Of a stretch of 32,636 nucleotides of DNA, positions 30,301 to 32,636 are shown one piece after another. The translations under genes were made by a program, and so were the position numbers. The notes below the pieces were generated by a model. The model was not told the DNA's origin. It ran no database searches and worked only from the letters and a program-made list of their open reading frames with translations. Origin of the DNA: an uncultured Lachnospiraceae bacterium (GTDB lineage Bacteria; Bacillota; Clostridia; Lachnospirales; Lachnospiraceae); contig CAKRNI010000005.1 in NCBI GenBank assembly GCA_934370915.1, positions 1 through 32,636 of the forward strand. The letters run 5' to 3'. How positions within the stretch are numbered: the stretch's first letter is position 1; each line of letters begins with the position of its first letter.

Positions 30301-30552
30301 GTGAAAGACAAGCTCGTTCGGAAATTTTCCTCTTACCTTTGTTCCTCCGGAAAAATAGTACGATTCCGGGGCCGTTTCTTCACTCCCACTTTTCTCGCTT
30401 TGCGTACTTTGCCAGGCTGATGATAGAACATAGCCATCGGCTGCCATCGAGGATTCTCTCGCTGACGACATAAAGATCCCGGCTGATAATGTTCCTGCGG
30501 CGGCAAACAGCGTTGTTGCGCCGATCGCAATCAGTTTTCCGTATTTCGACAT
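24349..30552 (-). CDS. Giant 2067-aa secreted protein with collagen-like stalk and many Fn3-like domains
   Basis: First gene of the operon. Residues 1-38 are a signal or anchor segment (MSKYGKLIAIGATTLFAAAG). About 65-262 is the shared membrane-proximal beta domain (FIWKIGDDRFMLYSNGASLHL, GTYITLGNGVRYDFGD). Residues 274-357 are 28 G-X-Y triplets rich in Asp, Glu, Asn and Ala with almost no Pro. From about 362 to the end runs a long series of Fn3/Ig-like domains; repeated marks are L-x-x-x-x-x-Y-x-[VI]-x-[VA] strands (LSPDQEYRFVVKSGY, LSQNTEYIIRVMG, LEANHNYHLRIYAK). No C-terminal membrane helix, sorting signal or wall-binding repeat is seen. AGAGGTGAG precedes the ATG. Fn3 chains are typical of extended adhesive fibres; no catalytic domain was recognised. 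The protein could form the outermost part of the surface assembly. Confidence 0.9.
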   Translation of the reverse strand: MSKYGKLIAIGATTLFAAAGTLSAGIFMSSARESSMAADGYVLSSAWQSTQSEKSGSEETAPESYYFSGGTKVRGKFPNELVFHDVEGTKRSVGKESFLHYADGSASALSDGVLVNLDDINTGLVNHYGVEKNTVIAASNGGFSVENNGNEISFNNFIWKIGDDRFMLYSNGASLHLPSGEEMAVDGWIEAEYPEQGIICLVDENHQYQVVADGTYITLGNGVRYDFGDQIISDAQGNSRMTFQEMLLNADDNIQVQSAEDWVAPEFKFDVVDGQSGEEGAAGETGAAGETGAAGEQGDEGKEGKIGQDGDDGDDGNEGNDGDEGSSGDDGSDGSTGANGQSGANGSGGKKGTDGSLNNPDTQAQASFQITSFVLTAGTLNATFTVNDVDEVLNGQEGSVYIYDKNGQPVELEVAGEIDSTKINFADEETYTVSCSNLSPDQEYRFVVKSGYLLKNIAGSRDYINRTFYTDSSGLNLDKVYAKEDGFIVSLERMDYSEAINARITIYDSLGKEVLKKEISEIEFADNDNRLTLDTTLRTDFNAPNNGPQLLESNKTYTVKLESYVGGVWKSSGVTQTWKTLKKTPEFDGKPAGYANSQTYFDLTAKVRDDDNAITGYKWEILDPVNNGALVETLTSTKNTGVSLYIGPTKDGNGTIEKGHQYVVRVTMTYFDNEKNAEIVSSPSEGFMMSSKGEVSMYYTWNNDTKDHKVDKKTTLDGILTIDPKEYGTIFTSQEYPLSVIIESAGNYRSEMKIDLSTMESNKTDGENKYNIPILMKGLKTETSYRITAWGYVWNNSANQYEKTYLGDCVVSTEKHDSIFVQVVPDATANVGVKVYFGEATDTTDTAGLSVKSAKVVRAALYAGANTTGDVVGQVMDVFVDSTDNSDPYSASFVKQYWGANGRVEGSELKINAQTLGVSSSELTASNYTIAILGVYDYTYNYTYPTDSAQKLSDYENQIPFASGSVTNYSIKYDEKVPDFPSPLTSGVTATPITNGEANKYLQGTKQPDLSDDTIVGYNLHANYNNNGGLANSVTYYVMTEKDILGYSQDDSSDKGNDPTEWPYWGKTKPNEQNPDASKVPYDSPKLKFTLPVSKNDKSLPSINIFFMDPIHGATTTMQDVRSKWTVMDEAEITGNETGGAASKFNNPSNATVSIFTTKESLVTRGWHYVFAYKARLTFRNDSTYVFPNDVTGSFSKGTLLSSGVVETPKQSPDVKMYIENIESDGVQWNYKYDDVDGAAPLKFTDITNTQTLKSVFQGATVIAQASNMLEHVSNTGEYKAMKMQLNNGTQTYTLKMNQNLYDPKDVLETGDHPVSSQLALTTHMYKQTLEPTAVQNDLNIKVSQVAGANTVRFEFIPGTNNDVDLNRISSVKITGTTGTGASASSYTTTAWRFTGTTAQNNKYIGYDLSLLKGAASGQTVTFTVEVSYDSGYGGQYYLTNQPVSSGSTDGNTGSYLVENLETGESTQYMQWRYAVNANGSSVLSSPTSVDTPWLARYSVSDVTSDSTLWPTGSEKEDEDLLIKFENLRNDFPGNYTTDQKNEALKKMVLQLRPGTSGYKAVGDGENVRPILKVEKKVTYTKDVNNNPMQVVIGTLNPTISSVATRTALTTSTISFRTNSKDLLEEGKITVKVFRKDNEEEVFSDTITIESDDAQSYSVGITGLSQNTEYIIRVMGTPVGTDALTELIDNDSAGPAVYTIKTMDGMTIDGIKTSDIVYNSYSDKYVTISYGLSLLDGYTITYELKKLVNGQEQTVASHDAIMAAMGYHWNGTQWLDVNDRLWSYSSQMTEKIDLSTNTLMEPGYMYHLYIHATDSDGKSVTGSTDYYAEIDWEKLIIPNFYVESRPINNGNGLEIQVTPQDPNKAFAEGTYVMVLYDSNNAAVENCTWAFNVVDGIQKVQTGNLEANHNYHLRIYAKKDLANAGNVKGVTKNDVEGKTPEELAGLAAYEAEEKTLDTWQGRFDSIQVRRNAGNQIEILVYNGYNLDKIRTVQTTVNWVDSKGNAQIDSKTLSAGTTGGLFTQKGTTSTYTTTVPIELSEADIQYAITIQFLAEDGSQIYKDTITYTP
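29482..29733 (-). repeat. 28 collagen-like G-X-Y triplets in the 2067-aa protein
   Basis: 84 codons with Gly at every third position, starting GQSGEEGAAGETGAAGET and ending GTDGSL. The middle is highly acidic (GDDGDDGNEGNDGDEG). Low Pro is typical of many bacterial collagen-like stalks. Its length is the same as the G-G-X run of the 620-aa protein. Confidence 0.95.
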
Positions 30553-30617
30553 TTTTTCTCACCTCTTGATTATGCTGGGGACATATCTGTAAGCTTTTTC
30601 ACATACTTCTGTTTATA

Positions 30618-30633
30618 AGTATCCCATGATACT
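30618..30633 (-). promoter_or_regulatory. Palindrome at the expected transcription start of the motor operon
   Basis: AGTATC-ATGG-GATACT is a perfect inverted repeat (two 6-base arms, 4-base spacer), starting three bases downstream of the proposed -10 box. It could be an operator for a dimeric regulator or a small stem at the 5' end of the transcript. No regulator gene is present in the window. Confidence 0.5.
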
Positions 30634-30635
30634 CA

Positions 30636-30664
30636 ATGCTATCACATTTGGTAAAAAATGTCTA
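30636..30664 (-). promoter_or_regulatory. Sigma-A-type promoter of the motor/surface-protein operon
   Basis: On the minus strand TAGACA (30659-30664, five of six consensus bases) and TAGCAT (30636-30641, four of six) are 17 bases apart. They are about 85 bases upstream of the first start codon. No other plausible promoter was seen inside the block, where gaps are 81 bases or less, though promoters within coding sequence cannot be excluded. Confidence 0.5.
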
Positions 30665-30809
30665 TATTTCCATGGTTTTTTTGTCTATTTGCGTCGATTT
30701 CTGTACAAAATACATGAAATTTAATGGATTTCACCCATTCCGCTCTGTGAAATTTTCAGGGCAGTTATCTGTGGATTGACAGATTTTGTCCTGCTTCTCT
30801 TCCTATTTT

Positions 30810-31010
30810 AATATGTCTCTTTAAAATATGTCTCTGTGCCATAGGGAACTTTTTGAATTTTCCAATCATAGAAAACAGACTCCGCCTTGGCATATTCTCT
30901 CGTCTCACGCGGTCGCTTGCGACAATCTACATCTTCGCGCGAGTACGCACCATTGGCGCGTTAGTGCCTTTTGTATAATAGGAAATTCCGAGGAATTTCC
31001 TATTACACGA
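30810..31010. repeat. Candidate interspersed intergenic repeat element
   Basis: A gene-free stretch between the operon promoter and the L,D-transpeptidase-like gene. It carries a GC-rich, CG-rich segment (CTCACGCGGTCGCTTGCGAC, GCGCGAGTACGCACC) unlike the AT-rich flanks. AATATGTCTCT is directly repeated near 30810 and 30825. The piece ends in a perfect 30-bp palindrome. I recall similar sequence scattered in Lachnospiraceae genomes, but cannot confirm it here. The open frame across it looks like chance. Confidence 0.4.
30976..31005. repeat. Perfect 30-bp palindrome
   Basis: TAATAGGAAATTCC and GGAATTTCCTATTA are perfect 14-base arms around GA. It stands ten bases from the terminator of the next gene. 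It could be the end of a mobile or repeat element, or a hairpin in RNA on either strand. Confidence 0.8.
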
Positions 31011-31014
31011 AAAA

Positions 31015-31050
31015 ATGCCTCCGGATATCATTACAGTATCCATGAGGCAT
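31015..31050 (-). terminator. Terminator of the L,D-transpeptidase-like gene
   Basis: ATGCCTC pairs with GAGGCAT, with a further inner GGATA/TATCC pairing. On the minus strand the stem is followed by TTTTTT. It starts 15 bases past the stop codon. It separates this gene from the motor operon. Confidence 0.85.
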
Positions 31051-31064
31051 CTTTTTCTTCTTAT

Positions 31065-31904
31065 TTAGTTCACCATACCTTCCAGATCTTCCACTTCTCC
31101 GGCAATCATAATTCTGGTTCCAGAATCCATAGACTGGATCAGCATTCTCACATAGGACTGGGCGAGCTGAATCCCGCAGAGGGATCTATTCTTCGCGCCG
31201 GACTGCTGGCAGTTGACCACCAGAGCCGGATACCCTTCCGCGCCCTCCTCCGGTTTTAATATCATTCCGAAGTTAGAAAAGGCACGCATTGCTTCCAGAT
31301 TGACAAACTGAGCCGCCAGAAGTCCCTCCGGCTTCTTTCCGGCGATCACGCCGAAACCGTCCGCTTCCGGATCCGTGATCCAGTAATCGTTTTCCGTAAG
31401 TTTCCGGTACGGTACAAGACTGCCCGGGTCATTCTCACTTCCGAAGGTGCTCTCCAAGCGGTAAACACCATACGCCTCAGAGTCATCCTCCTGTCCACCG
31501 GAAACATAACAGTTGACCGAAAAATTTTCCTGCCAGCCGTTATCCGTTCTTGAGAGGTAGAGAAGTCTCGAGTTCCCCGGAAGCTGTTTTCTCTTCGTGC
31601 GGACAACATTCTCGCTGGAGGTACGATCTTTTGTTGTTTTTACTGTGTCTGTTTCGGTATCCAGATTGTTGATGATCAGGAGCAGGCTGTTCACATCGTC
31701 ACCGATTCCCATCTTATCGATCCAGCGTCCCTTATCCTGCTGGGTCTTCCATCCAAGGTCTACCGCCACCTCATCATCGTGCATCTCTGCGTCCATCGTG
31801 ATCGTATCGACCTGCGCAGATCTTACTGCGCCAGACGCAGTGCCGCCGAAAATCCCGACTGCCGCTGTCAGCGCAAGAACTATCGCAAATAAGCGTTTCC
31901 GCAT
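31065..31904 (-). CDS. Secreted L,D-transpeptidase-like protein with an altered active site
   Basis: 279 aa from the ATG at 31902-31904, chosen because AGAAGGAGA precedes it; an ATG twelve codons earlier has no such site. Signal peptide about 1-26 (MRKRLFAIVLALTAAVG). The C-terminal half follows the L,D-transpeptidase (YkuD-like) layout of clostridial proteins: YGVYRLESTFGSENDPGSLVPYRKLTENDYWITDPE, then YPALVVNCQQSG, then SLCGIQLAQSYVRMLI. In active enzymes the last parts read like FLHC...T-A-G-C. Here the His is Asn231 and the residue before the candidate catalytic Cys243 is Leu. Such enzymes make 3-3 peptidoglycan cross-links. This one may be inactive or only fold-related. It has its own promoter and terminator, so it is not part of the motor operon. 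Confidence 0.65.
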   Translation of the reverse strand: MRKRLFAIVLALTAAVGIFGGTASGAVRSAQVDTITMDAEMHDDEVAVDLGWKTQQDKGRWIDKMGIGDDVNSLLLIINNLDTETDTVKTTKDRTSSENVVRTKRKQLPGNSRLLYLSRTDNGWQENFSVNCYVSGGQEDDSEAYGVYRLESTFGSENDPGSLVPYRKLTENDYWITDPEADGFGVIAGKKPEGLLAAQFVNLEAMRAFSNFGMILKPEEGAEGYPALVVNCQQSGAKNRSLCGIQLAQSYVRMLIQSMDSGTRIMIAGEVEDLEGMVN

Positions 31905-32037
31905 GCAAAAATCTCCTTCTCTGATCCGGTCCCGCCGCAAATCTTACTGCATTCCCACAGGAATCGTGCATATTGAAAACCGGATATAAAATCAAATTCC
32001 TTCCGGGATCTGTAAAGACAGACCCCCACTTATATGT

Positions 32038-32066
32038 ATAGTACCATACTTTACACCGCTTGTCAC
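32038..32066 (-). promoter_or_regulatory. Promoter of the L,D-transpeptidase-like gene
   Basis: Minus strand GTGACA (32061-32066) and TACTAT (32038-32043) are 17 bases apart, with TGG before the -10 giving an extended -10. The start codon is about 135 bases downstream. The rest of 31905-32170 shows only a small CAGGGC/GCCCTG hairpin at 32153-32167. Confidence 0.55.
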
Positions 32067-32170
32067 CGTAAAATCAGGACTGACGAAATTTTGCCACAAA
32101 AATTCCATATAAAACAAGGATTCCGTTTGGTGAATCTCTTCCTAATGGGGAACAGGGCTTTGCCCTGACA

Positions 32171-32210
32171 ATAAACGCGGCTGGGTATTCGTATACCCGA
32201 CCGCGTTTAT
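32171..32210 (-). terminator. Large hairpin after the SLH/cell-wall-repeat gene
   Basis: ATAAACGCGG and CCGCGTTTAT form a 10-bp outer stem, and GGGTAT/ATACCC an inner 6-bp stem. It lies about 40 bases past the stop codon. The U-run after it is weak (TTTATTGTC), so it may act mainly as a 3' stability element. Confidence 0.6.
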
Positions 32211-32252
32211 CTTTGTCCGCTGTTATACGGGCAAATCGTTTTTTATTGTAGG

Positions 32253-32636
32253 TTACTTTCTTGCACCATCCGAGCCGATGGTATATCCGTCAATGATGGT
32301 ATTCACCGCCATCGTCCCGTCTGCGTAGAAGTAGTACCACTTTCCGTCAATCTGCTTCCAGCCGCCGGCAAACATCATTCCGGTGGCCTTGTCCAGCCAG
32401 TACCACTTCTGGTCGTCGGAGAGCCAGCCCTTCACTGGCTTCCCATTTCTGTAATAGCTCCACTGGCCGCTGTCATTCTGCTGCCAGCCGTTTGCGGTCT
32501 GCGGGTCAATGACGATCTCCACAAACCGCCGCAGTACGGTGGCAACCTCGGCGCGGGTAGCGGTTCCCTTGGGGTCAAACTTATTTCCATTCTTCCCGGC
32601 CAGGATGCCCGCCTGCTGCATGGCCCTGACCGCATC
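32253..32636 (-). CDS. SLH-domain surface protein with cell-wall-binding repeats (partial, N-terminus beyond right edge)
   Basis: The last 127 residues of a protein whose start lies outside the window; the frame is open to the final base. It begins with the end of an S-layer homology repeat (AVRAMQQAGILAGKNGNKFDPKGTATRAEVATVLRRFVE). Three or four choline-binding-type repeats follow (GWQQNDSGQWSYYRNGKPVKGW, DDQKWYWLD, GWKQIDGKWYYFYADGTM) and a closing IIDGYTIGSDGARK. Both modules hold proteins on the wall. The missing N-terminal part could be an enzyme such as an amidase, a common combination, but nothing here shows it. Confidence 0.9.
   Translation of the reverse strand, partial: DAVRAMQQAGILAGKNGNKFDPKGTATRAEVATVLRRFVEIVIDPQTANGWQQNDSGQWSYYRNGKPVKGWLSDDQKWYWLDKATGMMFAGGWKQIDGKWYYFYADGTMAVNTIIDGYTIGSDGARK

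Noticed and set aside
30828..31259. 143-aa plus-strand frame near the palindrome
   Set aside because: It crosses a terminator and the antisense of the L,D-transpeptidase-like gene and has no protein-like features.

Overview
The window looks like chromosome from a low-to-mid-GC Gram-positive anaerobe of the Clostridia, most likely Lachnospiraceae. The grounds are strong AGGAGG-type ribosome binding sites, secreted proteins with choline-binding-type cell-wall repeats, an SLH domain, a chorion-class high-cysteine protein, and an F-type c subunit whose closest remembered relatives are the Na+-type clostridial/Ilyobacter ones. This placement is inference; no rRNA or other marker is present.

Layout. 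Positions 1-4640 hold ordinary and accessory genes: the N-terminal part of an alanyl-tRNA editing protein (AlaX-L, cut by the left edge), a PD-(D/E)XK Rpn-type nuclease, a secreted cell-wall-binding protein, a small Cys/Gly-rich protein, a 38-residue ORF, and a translationally coupled pair of small paralogous proteins. The Cys-rich gene and the pair are each preceded by a sequence resembling a sporulation sigma-E promoter.

The centre, 4724-30552, is one continuous minus-strand gene block of about 26 kb. Intergenic gaps are at most 81 bp, and there is one plausible promoter (about 30636-30664) with a palindrome at the expected transcription start. In transcription order it encodes: a 2067-aa secreted protein (collagen-like G-X-Y stalk plus many Fn3-like domains); a 620-aa secreted protein (G-G-X stalk plus Fn3-like domains); a complete but odd F1 motor in canonical order, c, b-delta fusion, alpha, gamma, beta, epsilon; a 166-aa membrane protein; a 243-aa single-pass protein; a 3532-aa surface protein with a Gly/Ser stalk, Fn3-like modules, three GLUG-type beta-helix regions and a C-terminal membrane anchor; and a 331-aa cell-wall-binding protein. 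A terminator at 4590-4640 closes the block.

Main discovery candidate. Alpha and beta keep all visible catalytic residues, so ATP hydrolysis should work. The c subunit has lost every side-chain ligand of the ion site: the essential Glu is Thr60, and the residues matching Gln32, Ser66 and Tyr70 of the Ilyobacter c subunit are Leu, Val and Leu. No recognisable a subunit is present. An F1 motor driving a rotor that cannot carry ions, co-transcribed with giant stalked surface proteins, suggests a rotary ATPase that does mechanical or assembly work at the cell surface rather than ion transport. It resembles in concept the F1-like ATPases of gliding mycoplasmas but keeps a c ring and a b-delta stalk. 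Four proteins of the block (243, 620, 2067 and 3532 aa) appear to share a beta-rich domain just outside the membrane, a candidate docking module for the motor.

The right end (30553-32636) holds an intergenic repeat-like sequence with a perfect 30-bp palindrome, a secreted L,D-transpeptidase-like protein whose catalytic His appears lost, and the C-terminal end of an SLH plus cell-wall-repeat surface protein that runs off the edge.
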